From the NCBI RefSeq assembly GCF_000717995.1, contig NZ_JODM01000003.1, positions 248,001-312,000 of the forward strand: 64,000 nucleotides of DNA, given 5' to 3'. The position numbers and the translations under genes were made by a program. This stretch comes from Streptomyces violaceorubidus. Lineage in GTDB: Bacteria > Actinomycetota > Actinomycetes > Streptomycetales > Streptomycetaceae. Shown here piece after piece: positions 44,093 through 53,705 of this stretch; within the stretch, counting starts at the first letter, position 1, and every line of letters starts with the position of its first letter. The notes under the pieces were generated by a model. The model did not search any database and was not told the origin of the DNA. It saw nothing but the letters and a program-made list of their open reading frames with translations.

Positions 44093-46293
44093 CCGACCGG
44101 CCTCCCGTCCATGGCGCCGGACCGCCGCTGAGGCGGGATGCCGTCGGCGCCGGGCGGCGGCGCGGAGACACCGCCGCTGCGCCGCAGCTTCTGCCAGCGC
44201 AGCCGACCGCCGGTGAGCGCCGTGATCCAGGACTGGAGCAGCACCACGTACATGATCTGGCGGTACAGGATCTGCTGGAGGGGCAGCGAGATGAGCGGGG
44301 TCAGCTTCTCCCGGTCGAGCCGGAAGGCGTACGCCGCGCACACCGCCTGGATGGCGAGGACGCCGAGCCACGCCACGATCGTCTTGCCGGTCGGGCCGAA
44401 GACGAGGCCGTAGAGCAGGAAGACGTCGATCAGCGGGGCCAGCAGCGGCGCCACGACCATGAACAGGGAGACGAAGGGCAGCCCCACCCGCCCGAAGCGG
44501 CCCGAGGGGCCCTTCTCGATCACCGCGCGGCGGTGCTTCCAGATCGCCTGCATGGTGCCGTACGACCAGCGGTAGCGCTGGGACCACAGCTGGCTGACGG
44601 ATTCCGGGGCCTCGGTCCAGGCGCGGGCGTTCTCGGCGTAGACGACCCGCCAGCCGGCCCGGTGCAGCGCCATGGTGACGTCGGTGTCCTCGGCGAGCGT
44701 GTCGTCGCTCATGCCGCCGATGGGCTCCAGGGCGGAGCGGCGGAAGGCGCCGACCGCGCCGGGGATGGTCGGCATGCAGCCGAGGACGTCGTACATCCGG
44801 CGGTCCAGGTTGAAGCCCATCACGTACTCGATGTGCTGCCAGGCGCCGATGAGGCTGTCCTTGTTGCCGACCTTCGCGTTGCCCGCCACGGCGCCGACCC
44901 TCGGGTCGCCGAAGGGCTGGACGAGTTCGCGGACGGTGGAGGGCTCGAAGACGGTGTCGCCGTCCATCATCACGACGATGTCGTGCCGGGCGTTGGCCAG
45001 GCCCCGGTTGAGCGCGGCGGGCTTGCCCGCGTTGAGCTGCCGGATCACCCGGACACCCGGCAGGCCGAGCCCCTCCACGATCCGGGCGGTGCCGTCGCTG
45101 GAGCCGTCGTCGATGACGATGACCTCGATCGGGTGGTCACTGGCCACCAGGGAACGGACCGTGTTCTCTATGCACTTGGCCTCGTTGTACGCCGGGACCA
45201 GCACGGTGACCGGTTCGGTGACCGCCGGTCCCCAGCGGAAGCGCCGACGGCGGACCCGGCGGGCGTGGACGCCGGACAGCAGCAGCATCAGGACGAAGCG
45301 TCCGATGACCAGCGTGCCGATGATCGCCAGGCCCACCACCAGGATGTCGGTGAGCCGCTCCGAGGCCTGGACCAGGAAGACCCACGCCTTGCCCTTCCAG
45401 AGTTCGGCGCCGGTCACCGGGCTCATGGCGCTGGGCGCGTCCAGTGCCTCGGTGAGGTTGTCGAACTCGTAGCCCTTCTTCTTCAGGTCGGGCAGGAACC
45501 TGTCCAGGGCCTGCACGGTCTGGTGGCGGTCACCGCCGGAGTCGTGCATCAGGACGATGGCGCCCTTGCCGCCCTGCGGTGTGGCGCGGCGGATGATCTC
45601 GTCGACGCCGGGCTTCTTCCAGTCCTCGCTGTCGGTGTTGTTGACGACGGTGATGTAACCGCGGCTGCCGATGTACTCGGTGACCGGCCAGGACTTGTCG
45701 TCCATGGCGTCGGCGAAGGAGGAGTAGGGCGGGCGGAACAGCGAGGTGCGCACCCCGGCCGCGCCGGTGAGCGCCAGCTGGTTCTGCGACAGCTCCCAGT
45801 CGATGCGCTTCTTGGACTGGAAGGAGAGGTCCGGGTGGTTGAAGGTGTGCAGGCCCACCTCGTGGCCCTCGTCGACCATGCGCTCGACGAGGTCGGGGTA
45901 GCGGGAGGCCATGGTGCCGGTGACGAAGAAGACCGCGTGCGCGTCGTGCTTCTTCAGTATGTCCAGCACGCGCGGCGTCCAGGTCGGGTCCGGACCGTCG
46001 TCGAAGGTGAGGACGAGCCGGTGGTCGGGCACGCTCACGCTCTCGGTGCGACCGCCGCGCACGTCGATGACCGGGCCGCCCTCGAGGATTTTCTCGGGCA
46101 CGCCGGTGGTCGCGGCGGGCGGCTGGACACGGTGGTCGGCGAGGATCTCGCTGTGCACGTATCCGCGCAGCATGAGCATCGCCGACAGGGCTACCAGGAC
46201 GAGCAGCGGAAGCAGCAGACGCAAGGGCAGACGACGGCGGGAGCCCTCACGGGCGCTGCGCGCGGCCCCGTGACGGCGGGTGCGGGATGCCAT
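44089..46293 (-). CDS. matB: MatB: fused polysaccharide deacetylase and processive glycosyltransferase
   Basis: A 734-residue bifunctional protein. An N-terminal membrane helix (residues ~22-42) leads to a NodB deacetylase domain with LTFDDGPDPTW (Asp98, Asp99), the metal motif HTFNHPD (His149, His153) and RPPYSS. A second helix crosses back to a GT2 glycosyltransferase with VTVLVPAYNEAK, IDDGSSDGTA, MDGDTVFEP, LAEDTDVTM and the processive QRYRW motif, then several membrane helices. In Streptomyces MatB makes poly-beta-1,6-N-acetylglucosamine that causes hyphal aggregation and pellets. The gene overlaps matA by one nucleotide (TGATG) and the acyltransferase by four. Confidence 0.94.
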   Translation of the reverse strand: MASRTRRHGAARSAREGSRRRLPLRLLLPLLVLVALSAMLMLRGYVHSEILADHRVQPPAATTGVPEKILEGGPVIDVRGGRTESVSVPDHRLVLTFDDGPDPTWTPRVLDILKKHDAHAVFFVTGTMASRYPDLVERMVDEGHEVGLHTFNHPDLSFQSKKRIDWELSQNQLALTGAAGVRTSLFRPPYSSFADAMDDKSWPVTEYIGSRGYITVVNNTDSEDWKKPGVDEIIRRATPQGGKGAIVLMHDSGGDRHQTVQALDRFLPDLKKKGYEFDNLTEALDAPSAMSPVTGAELWKGKAWVFLVQASERLTDILVVGLAIIGTLVIGRFVLMLLLSGVHARRVRRRRFRWGPAVTEPVTVLVPAYNEAKCIENTVRSLVASDHPIEVIVIDDGSSDGTARIVEGLGLPGVRVIRQLNAGKPAALNRGLANARHDIVVMMDGDTVFEPSTVRELVQPFGDPRVGAVAGNAKVGNKDSLIGAWQHIEYVMGFNLDRRMYDVLGCMPTIPGAVGAFRRSALEPIGGMSDDTLAEDTDVTMALHRAGWRVVYAENARAWTEAPESVSQLWSQRYRWSYGTMQAIWKHRRAVIEKGPSGRFGRVGLPFVSLFMVVAPLLAPLIDVFLLYGLVFGPTGKTIVAWLGVLAIQAVCAAYAFRLDREKLTPLISLPLQQILYRQIMYVVLLQSWITALTGGRLRWQKLRRSGGVSAPPPGADGIPPQRRSGAMDGRPVG

Positions 46294-47885
46294 CAGAGGG
46301 TGTTCTCCGGGGACAGGGAAGGGGAGGAAGGGGACGTCGAGGTGTCGTCGGCACCGGCCACCACGACGGGTGCGCCGCCCCGACCGGCGATCGGGTCGGG
46401 GGCGCCCGCGCCGTCGGCGTGGGTGCCGCCCGCGCCCGGGTCGGTGCCGGTGGGGGGGCCGCCGGTGGGCTCGGTCGGGTCGGCGGAGGTGCCGCCACCA
46501 CCCGTCGGGGCCGACGGGCCCGTGGTGTCGGAGGGCGGGACCTGCGTCGACTGCGTCGGGGCCGGGCCGCTCGCACCGCCACCGGCCGGGTGCTGGTCGG
46601 TGCCGGGCACCGAGGACTCGGAGTCGGCGCTCGTACCGGGCCGCACCGTGGTACCGCCCGTCACGCCGGACGTACCGGACGCGGGAGCCTCGATGCCCGG
46701 ACCGGTCGTCACGCCCGCGCCCGCCGAGGGCGTGGCGTGCGGGGTGGCGGTGCCGGCGCCGGCGCCGGTGGGCAGCGACGACTGCGAGGGCAGCGGGGTG
46801 GTGTCGACCTGGCCGGCCGGTGCGCCCTCCTCCTGGCCCGGTACGGGCACCCACGGCGCGTCGGAGTTGCCGGAGAGCAGCGTGGAGACGATGACGACGG
46901 CGTAGACCGCGCAGGCCACGCCGACCAGGATGCCGAGGCGTCGGTAGAGGCGGCTGCGGCGGCCGGACGCGTCGACGAAGACGGGCCCGTCGGAGGCCTC
47001 CGGGGCGCTCTTGCGGTGTCCGCCGTCGGCCTTCAGCAGCACGCCGTCGCCGAGGTGGACGGCGTCGAGCTGGACGGTGACCTCGTGGGGGTCGTGCGTG
47101 TGCCCGGCGGCGGCGCCCGCGTCGCCGTCCGAGTCCGGCATCTCCCGCCAAGGGTCACGCAGTGCGGCGGTGGCGGGCCCGGGCGCGGAGCCGTCACCAG
47201 ACACGGGGAACGCACAGGTCCGCTCCCCCGAAGCACCGGCACCGGCCGACGGCAGCACAGCCGTACGGTCGAAGTCGGGCCCGGAACCGACCCCGGGGCC
47301 GGGGCCCTGGGCGTGGCCCTGGGCATGGACGTTCCGGGGACCGGAGGCCCGGCCCTCGCGCGACGCGGACCCCGGAACACCCGCACCCGTCGGCGGCAAC
47401 ACAGCCGTACGGTCGAAGTCGGAGCCCGAAGGGCTGCCGGGGCCGGAGTCGTCGGCGGGGCCGTTTCCGGGCTCTCGGGGGGTCTGGGGGGCCGGGCCGG
47501 AGGAGTGGGCCCCAGGGGTGGCGTCGACCGGGTCGGGGGCCCGGTTGCCGGGGTTCGCCCCGGACGGGTCGGTCGTGCCCCAGGTTATGCGCCCCCGGGC
47601 CAGCGGGTCCTGGCCCGGGCCGTGGGGAGCACGGCCGCCTATTCGGGAGCGCGGGACCTCGGTCCGGTCGGCGTCGGAACCCCCGCGGCCGCGCGGGCTC
47701 TCACCGGACTCGCCGAACCACCCCGAACCCGACGCGGTCACCGGGAGTCCTCCGGCCGGCGGGAAGGGGCGGACCGGGGGCAGCACCTCGGTGGCATCAG
47801 CATGTCGTCTCGCCTCCGAGAGGTCACAAGCCCCGGACTCGACCTCGGGCCACTCCGGTTGGGCGTCTTTTTGCCAACTATTCAC
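46293..47885 (-). CDS. matA: MatA: single-pass membrane protein of mycelial aggregation locus
   Basis: About 530 residues. A long, disordered cytoplasmic part (residues 1-310) is followed by one membrane helix (~316-337, RRLGILVGVACAVYAVVIV) and a Pro/Thr/Gly-rich outer part. No enzyme motif is seen. In S. coelicolor and S. lividans the matA-matB pair is needed for pellet formation through PNAG, and the order and coupling here match. The cytoplasmic part repeats a Thr-x-Val-Leu-Pro motif (Thr32, Thr160, Thr208, and a related DRTEVP at Thr75). The start is uncertain: GTG 47885 has an upstream GGGGGGAAG; an in-frame GTG at 47963 lacks a ribosome-binding site. Confidence 0.85.
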   Translation of the reverse strand: MNSWQKDAQPEWPEVESGACDLSEARRHADATEVLPPVRPFPPAGGLPVTASGSGWFGESGESPRGRGGSDADRTEVPRSRIGGRAPHGPGQDPLARGRITWGTTDPSGANPGNRAPDPVDATPGAHSSGPAPQTPREPGNGPADDSGPGSPSGSDFDRTAVLPPTGAGVPGSASREGRASGPRNVHAQGHAQGPGPGVGSGPDFDRTAVLPSAGAGASGERTCAFPVSGDGSAPGPATAALRDPWREMPDSDGDAGAAAGHTHDPHEVTVQLDAVHLGDGVLLKADGGHRKSAPEASDGPVFVDASGRRSRLYRRLGILVGVACAVYAVVIVSTLLSGNSDAPWVPVPGQEEGAPAGQVDTTPLPSQSSLPTGAGAGTATPHATPSAGAGVTTGPGIEAPASGTSGVTGGTTVRPGTSADSESSVPGTDQHPAGGGASGPAPTQSTQVPPSDTTGPSAPTGGGGTSADPTEPTGGPPTGTDPGAGGTHADGAGAPDPIAGRGGAPVVVAGADDTSTSPSSPSLSPENTL

Positions 47886-48042
47886 GTGCGCGCACTTCCC
47901 CCCACGGAACACTTCCGGGTGCGCATACGACTCCGAGCACTCGTCGGCCGAACCGGCCCCCACCAGGTTCGAGCGCCCCCTGTATCACACCGTGCTCAGG
48001 CAAAGAATGTAGCGCACGCGGAGGATGTGTGGTTGCCGCGTG

Positions 48043-49014
48043 TCACTTGTGGACGGACATCACAGCGGCGTCGGCGGCCGGAATCCACCCGTCGTCGGGA
48101 GCCGCGAGCCAACCCTTTCCGGTCGCGACCTGCGACGCCGCCCGGCGCAGCGCGTCGAGCGCGGGATGCGCCAGTCCCTTTCGCCAGACGAGCGAGACCG
48201 GCGACAGCGGCACGGGGTCGACGAGGGGGCGCACCACGGTCGCGGGCATGGCCGGAAAACTCACCACGGCGAGAATCGGATTGCGCGTCTTGTCCATGAT
48301 GCGCTGGAACTCCTCCTCGCCGACCGCCAGCGGCGCGGGGGACGCCACATGGATGCCGCGCCCCTCGAACAGGCGGTGCGCGAGCTCGGTCCACTCCGGC
48401 GTGCGCGGGTTGCCGGCCCCCGCGTACACCTCCTCTCCGGCGAGCGCGGAGAGCGGTACCCGGGCCAGCCGGGCCAGCGGATGGTCCTCGGGAAGGACGA
48501 CCGCCATGGGCTCCAGACGCACCGGCTGGTGATCGAGTCCGGCCCGCAGGGCGGCGGGCAGCCCCGCGAACCGGCCGAAGGAGGCGTCGAGGCGGCCCGC
48601 GAGCAGTTCGCCCGCGGCGTGGGTCAGTCCGCTCTCGTAACGTGCCATCAGCTCCTGCTCGGGCGCGAGCGCACGGGCCCGCTCCAGGACCAGGCGGCCG
48701 GTGACCAGGCCCGGGGAGTTGAGGTCGACCAGCAGCGGCCGGGCCTGCCCGAAGGCGGCCAGCAGGTCGTCCTGCGCCTGGAGGACCCGGCGGGCGTACG
48801 GCAGCAGCCGCTCGCCGTCGGCCGTCGGGGTCACCTGCCGGGTGGTCCGCACGAACAGCTCGGCGCCCAACTCCCTCTCCAGGCGCCGCACATCCCTGCT
48901 GAGCGCCTGCTGGGCGACGTAGAGGCGGGCGGCGGCGCGGGTGAAGTGCAGCTCCTCGGCGACGGTGACGAAGGCGCGCAGGAGGCGGGGGTCGAGGTGG
49001 GCGGGTGCGGGCAT
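48043..49014 (-). CDS. LysR family transcriptional regulator
   Basis: A 323-residue LysR regulator. The N-terminal winged helix is HLDPRLLRAFVTVAEELHFT, RAAARLYVAQQALSRDVRRL, and residues ~95-300 form the substrate-binding effector domain (MAVVLPEDHPLARLARVPLS). It diverges from an MFS transporter gene with an 83-nt gap, the classic layout for a LysR protein controlling its neighbour. ATG 49014 is a standard start. Ligand unknown. Confidence 0.93.
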   Translation of the reverse strand: MPAPAHLDPRLLRAFVTVAEELHFTRAAARLYVAQQALSRDVRRLERELGAELFVRTTRQVTPTADGERLLPYARRVLQAQDDLLAAFGQARPLLVDLNSPGLVTGRLVLERARALAPEQELMARYESGLTHAAGELLAGRLDASFGRFAGLPAALRAGLDHQPVRLEPMAVVLPEDHPLARLARVPLSALAGEEVYAGAGNPRTPEWTELAHRLFEGRGIHVASPAPLAVGEEEFQRIMDKTRNPILAVVSFPAMPATVVRPLVDPVPLSPVSLVWRKGLAHPALDALRRAASQVATGKGWLAAPDDGWIPAADAAVMSVHK

Positions 49015-49097
49015 CCGGTGAATTTACAACGCCGGTGCGTGAATGGCCACGGAGAAGGTGTTGGACCCCCTGATCGCCTCCGGGCGACGGTGGACGC

Positions 49098-50393
49098 ATG
49101 CCGCAACCGACCTCCGCACGCCCCGCCCGCCCCTCTCCGCCCGCCCCCTTCCTGGCCGTCACCGCCGACACCCTGGTCGCGGCCGACTTCGGCCCCCGCG
49201 TCCGGCGCCGGCCGCCCGGCCCGTACCGGCGCCTGCTCGCCACGCCCGGCGCACGCGCGTTCACGATCGGGAACCTCATCGCCCGGCTGCCCATGGGCAT
49301 GTTCAGTGTCAGCGCCGTCGTGATGATCGCCGGCACCCGTGGTTCGTACGCCCTCGCCGGCGCCGTCACCGCGACCGGGCTGGCGGCGACGGCGCTGGTC
49401 GCCCCGTGGACCGCGCGACTCGTGGACCGGTACGGCCAGGCGCGGGTGGCCGTGCCCGCCACCCTGTTCGCCGCGCTGGGCTCCGTCGCGCTGCTGCTGT
49501 GCGTGCGGTACGGGGCCCCCGCCTGGACGCTGTTCGCCGCGTACGCCGCGACCGCGACGACGCCCAACACCGGCGGCATGGCCCGCGCCCGCTGGGCCCA
49601 CCTGCTGAAGGGGGACGCGGACGCGCTGCACACCGCGAACTCCTTCGAACAGGCCACGGACGAGCTCTGCTACATGTTCGGGCCGGTCCTGGCGGCGTTC
49701 CTGTGCACCGCGCTGTTCCCCGAGGCGGGCACGCTCGTGGGCGTGGTGCTGCTGGTGACCGGCATGCTGCTGTTCGCCGCCCAGCGCGCGACCGAGCCGC
49801 CGGCCCGCCCGCGTCAGACGGCGAAGGCGCCCATCCGGGCCCCGGGCATCCCGTCGCTGCTGGTGGTGTGCCTGGCGATGGGCGGGATCTTCGGCGCGAT
49901 GGAGGTCGTCACCATCGCCTTCGCGGACGCACAGGGCCACCGCGCGGCGGCCGGTGTCGTCCTCGCCCTGCAAGCGGCCGGTTCCTGCGCGGCGGGTCTG
50001 GTCTACGGCGCGATCAGGCCCGCCGGACCGGCCGAGCGCCGCCTGCCGTGGTGCGTGGCCGCGATGGCCGCCCTGCTGACGCTGCCGCTCCTCGCGGCCT
50101 CCCTCGTCGGCTCGCTGCCGCTGCTGGCGCTCACGCTGCTGGTCGGCGGGATGGCGACGGCCCCGACGATGGTGACCACGATGACGCTGGTCCAGCACCG
50201 CACCCCGGAGGGCCGCCTCAACGAGGGGATGACCCTGGCGGTGACCGGCCTGCTCGGCGGCATCGCCTGCGGCAGCGCGGCGGGCGGCTGGACGGTGGAG
50301 CACCTCTCCCCCACCGCGGCCTACGGTGTACCGGTCACGGCGGCGGCGGTGGCCCTGCTCCTGGCCCTGCTGCCGACCCGGCGGATCCCTTGA
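49098..50393 (+). CDS. MFS transporter divergent from LysR regulator
   Basis: A 431-residue MFS protein with about twelve hydrophobic segments, beginning LLATPGARAFTIGNLIARLP, with the motif A equivalent APWTARLVDRYGQARVAVPA. It resembles the small-molecule/drug efflux MFS proteins common in Streptomyces. The first 45 residues are polar and Pro-rich. It probably exports a compound sensed by the divergent LysR regulator; the substrate cannot be told. It converges on ssrA, and a shared hairpin (50407-50453) separates them. Confidence 0.9.
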   Translation: MPQPTSARPARPSPPAPFLAVTADTLVAADFGPRVRRRPPGPYRRLLATPGARAFTIGNLIARLPMGMFSVSAVVMIAGTRGSYALAGAVTATGLAATALVAPWTARLVDRYGQARVAVPATLFAALGSVALLLCVRYGAPAWTLFAAYAATATTPNTGGMARARWAHLLKGDADALHTANSFEQATDELCYMFGPVLAAFLCTALFPEAGTLVGVVLLVTGMLLFAAQRATEPPARPRQTAKAPIRAPGIPSLLVVCLAMGGIFGAMEVVTIAFADAQGHRAAAGVVLALQAAGSCAAGLVYGAIRPAGPAERRLPWCVAAMAALLTLPLLAASLVGSLPLLALTLLVGGMATAPTMVTTMTLVQHRTPEGRLNEGMTLAVTGLLGGIACGSAAGGWTVEHLSPTAAYGVPVTAAAVALLLALLPTRRIP

Positions 50394-50406
50394 ACGCGAA
50401 AAACGC

Positions 50407-50453
50407 CGAGGGCGGCGTGTGCTCGCGTTTATCGCAAGCACACGCCGCCCTCG
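50407..50453. terminator. Shared terminator of MFS gene and ssrA
   Basis: CGAGGGCGGCGTGTGCT (50407-50423) pairs perfectly with 50437-50453 over 17 bp; the 13-nt loop has an inner GCG/CGC pairing. It begins 14 nt after the MFS stop and 7 nt beyond the mature tmRNA 3' end. Confidence 0.88.
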
Positions 50454-50459
50454 ACCTCG

Positions 50460-50855
50460 TGGAGATGGCGGGAATCGAACCCGCGTCCAACGGTGCGGAA
50501 TCAGGGCTTCTCCGTGTGCAGTCCGCTTCGATTTTCTCGGCCCCGGAGATCACGCGGACAAGTCTCCGACGGGCTCAGTCACTGTTTGGTTTCCCTCTTC
50601 ACCCCGTGACCGGGATCAAGGTTTAGTCCCCTAGCTGATGCCAGGATCCGGGTCGGGAACAGCCCCGGGCTGACACTCCCTTAGTAGGAGGCTCGCTTCG
50701 CTACCTGAGATCAGGCAGCGAGGGCGAAGGCCTGCTGGGAGGAATCGCGCTTGGTGTTGGCGATTATTTTTTCGGCCTGTGGTTTACGAGATCATGGCCG
50801 CTTCCTCGACACGCTTCCCCTGCTTCGACAGCCGCTGTCGAAACCGATCATCCCC
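50460..50855 (-). ncRNA. ssrA: Transfer-messenger RNA (tmRNA)
   Basis: About 396 nt. The 5' end GGGGATGATCGGTTTCGAC is the conserved tmRNA start, and its GGGGATG pairs with CATCTCC at the 3' end; the T-arm is a normal GCGGG-TTCGATTC-CCGC type. The mRNA-like part (50761-50711) encodes (resume GCC) ANTKRDSSQQAFALAA followed by TGA, the degradation tag known in Streptomyces. CCA is not encoded and must be added. With SmpB, whose gene is next upstream, it rescues stalled ribosomes. Confidence 0.97.
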
Positions 50856-50879
50856 ATGTTGATTTTTCAAGTCCTCCGA

Positions 50880-50945
50880 AGAGGGTCCTCCGAGGAGGGA
50901 CACGCACCCTCTGCGGGGTGCAGGTGCCATCGTACGTGACCAACA
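50880..50945 (-). promoter_or_regulatory. ssrA upstream region with GTCCTCCGA direct repeat
   Basis: Between smpB and ssrA, GTCCTCCGA occurs twice (about 50869-50877 and 50884-50892). A GCACCC/GGGTGC hairpin nearby (about 50902-50918) may end smpB mRNA. The ssrA promoter must lie here, but no certain -35/-10 pair was identified. Confidence 0.3.
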
Positions 50946-50973
50946 CGGACGCGTGCCAGCCTATTCCCCGGGC

Positions 50974-51453
50974 TCAGGCCCGCTGCTTGCGCCGGATCGC
51001 GGACATCGTCCGCTCCGCCTCGCGGCGGTCCTGCTTCTCCCGGAGGGTCTGGCGCTTGTCGAACTCCTTCTTGCCGCGCGCCAGGGCGATCTCGACCTTG
51101 GCCCGCCCGTCCTTGAAGTAGAGCGCCAGCGGCACGATCGTGTGACCGGTCTCCTGGGACTTCGCCTCCAGCTTGTCGATCTCCTCGCGGTGCAGCAGCA
51201 GCTTCCGCTTGCGGCGGGCGCTGTGGTTGGTCCAGGTGCCCTGGCTGTACTCCGGCACGTGCACGTTGTGCAGCCACGCCTCGTGGCCGTCCAGCTGCAC
51301 GAACCCGTCGACCAGCGATGCCCGCCCCTGGCGCAGCGACTTCACCTCGGTACCGGACAGCACGAGGCCGGCCTCGTAGGTGTCGAGGATCTGGTAGTCG
51401 TGCCGCGCCTTCTTGTTCTGCGCGATCAGCTTGCGCCCTTTTTCCTTAGCCAT
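50974..51453 (-). CDS. smpB: SsrA-binding protein SmpB
   Basis: A 159-residue SmpB, normal length. The OB-fold core is [40 protein letters not shown], and the basic C-terminal tail ([20 protein letters not shown]) is the part that enters the ribosome decoding site. It escorts tmRNA to stalled ribosomes. ATG 51453 ([12 protein letters not shown]) is the conserved start; an in-frame ATG lies 12 nt upstream. The ssrA gene follows 118 nt downstream on the same strand. Confidence 0.97.
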   Translation of the reverse strand: MAKEKGRKLIAQNKKARHDYQILDTYEAGLVLSGTEVKSLRQGRASLVDGFVQLDGHEAWLHNVHVPEYSQGTWTNHSARRKRKLLLHREEIDKLEAKSQETGHTIVPLALYFKDGRAKVEIALARGKKEFDKRQTLREKQDRREAERTMSAIRRKQRA

Positions 51454-51500
51454 AGTGCGGTCCATTTTGGCACTACGCAGGGGCCTGGCGGAAAGCCGAT

Positions 51501-52688
51501 TTACGCGGTCGGTCCCAGCCCGCTCAGCACCGTCCGGGCCCGCGCGAGGGCGGCCGGGTCGGCCGGGTCGACCTCCAGGTCGGGCGTGATGCCCGTGCCG
51601 TCGACGCCGCGTCCGGAGGGGGTGCGGTAGTGCCCCACGGTCAGCTCGGCCACCGAGCCGCCGGGCAGCCGGCTCGGCATCTGCACCGAGCCCTTGCCGA
51701 AGGTGCGGGAGCCCAGGACGACCGCCCGGCCGCGGTCCTGGAGGGCCCCGGTGAGCAGCTCGGCCGCGCTCATCGTGCCGCCGTCCACGAGCGCGACCAG
51801 GGGCCTGGCGGTGTCGCCGCCGGTCTCCGCGTGCAGGGCCCGCTGGTCGCCGTCGACGTCGTAGGTGGCGACCAGGCCGCCGTCGAGGAAGGCGGAGGCG
51901 GCGGTGACGGCCTCGGTGACCAGGCCGCCGGAGTTGCCGCGCAGGTCGAGGACGACCCCGGCGCCGGAGGGCACCCGTGCCACGGCCTCGCGCACCTGCT
52001 CGCCGACGCCCTTGGTGAAGGAGGCGACCTTGACGACGGTGAGGCCGTCGGCGACCGCGCGGACGGTCACGGGGTCCGTGGACAGCCGGGCGCGGCGCAC
52101 GGTCTCGGTCCACGCGCGCGTGCCCCGTTCCAGGCCCAGCCGGACGGCGGTGCCGGCGGGCGACCGCTCGGCGTCGCCGCGCAGGATGGAGACGACCTCG
52201 GTGACCGGCCGCCCGTCGACCCGCTCGCCGTCGACACTGCGCAGCCGGTCCCCCTCGCGGATCCCGGCCTCGGCGGCGGGCGAGCCGGAGCGCACCCGGG
52301 TCACCTGGATGCGGCCGTCGCGCTCACGGCGCGCGGAGAGCCCGACGCCGGTGTACCGGCCGTCCAGGGCGTCCTCCAACTCCTCGTACTCGCCCTCGGA
52401 GTAGACGGCGCCCCAGCGGTCTCCGCTGCGGCTGACCGCGCGTTCGGCGGCCTCCACGGGGGACTTGCCGTCGGCCATCGCCTCGGCCGCCGCGCGGGCG
52501 ACGTCGTCGGGGCGGGCCTGCCGAGCCGCCGGGGCGGCCGAACGGGCGGTGCCGGGCTCGGACTTCCGGTCCGGTCCGGGGAGCGATCCGGTGGCCGCGC
52601 CCGCGACGAGCACGCTGGCGAACACCAAGGTCAGGGCGGCCCCGTGGCGCACACGACGGGGCTGACAGAACGGGTCACGACCTGACAT
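51501..52688 (-). CDS. S41 family carboxy-terminal processing protease
   Basis: A 395-residue secreted or membrane-anchored protease. An N-terminal signal/anchor (residues ~15-35, [20 protein letters not shown]) precedes a PDZ domain (~120-195, [20 protein letters not shown]) and the S41 catalytic domain. The catalytic Ser lies in [16 protein letters not shown] and the Lys in [13 protein letters not shown]. CtpA/Prc-type proteases trim or degrade proteins outside the membrane. ATG 52688 gives a good signal sequence; an upstream in-frame start adds 24 unlikely residues. It lies between ftsX and smpB, as in other streptomycetes. Confidence 0.93.
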   Translation of the reverse strand: MSGRDPFCQPRRVRHGAALTLVFASVLVAGAATGSLPGPDRKSEPGTARSAAPAARQARPDDVARAAAEAMADGKSPVEAAERAVSRSGDRWGAVYSEGEYEELEDALDGRYTGVGLSARRERDGRIQVTRVRSGSPAAEAGIREGDRLRSVDGERVDGRPVTEVVSILRGDAERSPAGTAVRLGLERGTRAWTETVRRARLSTDPVTVRAVADGLTVVKVASFTKGVGEQVREAVARVPSGAGVVLDLRGNSGGLVTEAVTAASAFLDGGLVATYDVDGDQRALHAETGGDTARPLVALVDGGTMSAAELLTGALQDRGRAVVLGSRTFGKGSVQMPSRLPGGSVAELTVGHYRTPSGRGVDGTGITPDLEVDPADPAALARARTVLSGLGPTA

Positions 52689-52712
52689 GCCGGTGAGTCT
52701 AGGACAACGCGT

Positions 52713-52748
52713 AAGGGCCGCACGGTCCCTTGACCGCGCGGCCCTCTT
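52713..52748 (-). terminator. Terminator downstream of ftsX
   Basis: AGGGCCGC (52714-52721) pairs with GCGGCCCT (52738-52745) and an inner CGGT/ACCG extends the fold. It lies just after the ftsX stop (52757) and before the S41 protease gene. Confidence 0.6.
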
Positions 52749-52756
52749 GGTATGTG

Positions 52757-53674
52757 TCACACCTTCAGGTACTTGCGCAACGCGAAGAACGCCGCCAACG
52801 CGGGCATCAGCAGACTCGTGGCCAGGATGAGCGGCAGCTTGGTCAGGACGGCGTCCCAGCCGATGAAGTTGATCAGGTTCAGCTTCTCGGACAGGGCGAG
52901 TCCGTGATCGATGATGAAGTACCGGGCGATCACGAGGAAGCCGCAGGCGACACCACCGCCGATCAGACCGGCGACCGCCGCCTCCATGATGAACGGCGCC
53001 TGGATGTAGAAGCCCGACGCGCCCACGAGGCGCATGATGCCGGTCTCGCGGCGCCGGCTGAACGCCGAGACGCGCACGGTGTTGACGATCAGCATCAGGG
53101 CGACCACGAGCATGAGGGCCATCACCGCGCGGGCGGCCCAGTTCATGCCGTTGAGGAGGCCGAAGAGGTTGTCCAGGATGCCCTTCTGGTCCTGCACGGA
53201 CTGAACGCCCTCCCGGCCGTCGAAGGCGGTCGCGATGACCTGGTACTTCTCCGGGTCCTTCAGCTTGATCCGGTACGACTCCTGCATCTGGTCCGGCGTG
53301 AGGGAGCTGGCCAGCGGCGAATCGCCGAACTGCTCCTTGTAGTGCTTGTACGCCTCGTCCTGCGACTCGTAGGTCACCTTCTCGACGACGGCCATCTCGT
53401 CGAGGTCGGACATGATCTGCTTCTTCTGGTCCTCGGTCACCGCGCCCTTGGCGCAGTTGGGGTCGGACTCGGCGTCGCTCTTGTTGCAGAGGAAGACCGA
53501 GACGTTGACCTTGTCGTACCAGTAGCCCTTCATGTTGTTGACCTGGTCGCTCATCAGCAGTGAACCGCCGAACAGGGCCAGGGACAGGGCGACCGAGACG
53601 ATGACCGCGAAGGTCATCGTCAGATTGCGGCGAAGACCGACTCCGATCTCCGAGACTACGAACTGGGCGCGCAT
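52757..53674 (-). CDS. ftsX: Cell-division ABC transporter permease-like protein FtsX
   Basis: A 305-residue membrane protein with four transmembrane helices: one near the N-terminus (LTMTFAVIVSVALSLALFGG), a large extracytoplasmic domain (~residues 45-165), then three helices in the C-terminal FtsX domain (MLVVALMLIVNTVRVSAFSR, and GASGFYIQAPFIMEAAVAGL). With FtsE it signals across the membrane to peptidoglycan hydrolases at division sites. ATG 53674 is standard. It follows ftsE by 31 nt in one operon. Confidence 0.97.
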   Translation of the reverse strand: MRAQFVVSEIGVGLRRNLTMTFAVIVSVALSLALFGGSLLMSDQVNNMKGYWYDKVNVSVFLCNKSDAESDPNCAKGAVTEDQKKQIMSDLDEMAVVEKVTYESQDEAYKHYKEQFGDSPLASSLTPDQMQESYRIKLKDPEKYQVIATAFDGREGVQSVQDQKGILDNLFGLLNGMNWAARAVMALMLVVALMLIVNTVRVSAFSRRRETGIMRLVGASGFYIQAPFIMEAAVAGLIGGGVACGFLVIARYFIIDHGLALSEKLNLINFIGWDAVLTKLPLILATSLLMPALAAFFALRKYLKV

Positions 53675-53705
53675 GGCGTCTCGTTAAGCCTTTCGTTCCT
53701 CGTCG

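Noticed and set aside
50467..50626. Plus-strand frame starting MAGIEPASN
   Set aside because: It is the antisense of the tmRNA T-arm and adjoining sequence, a common false gene call in Streptomyces.
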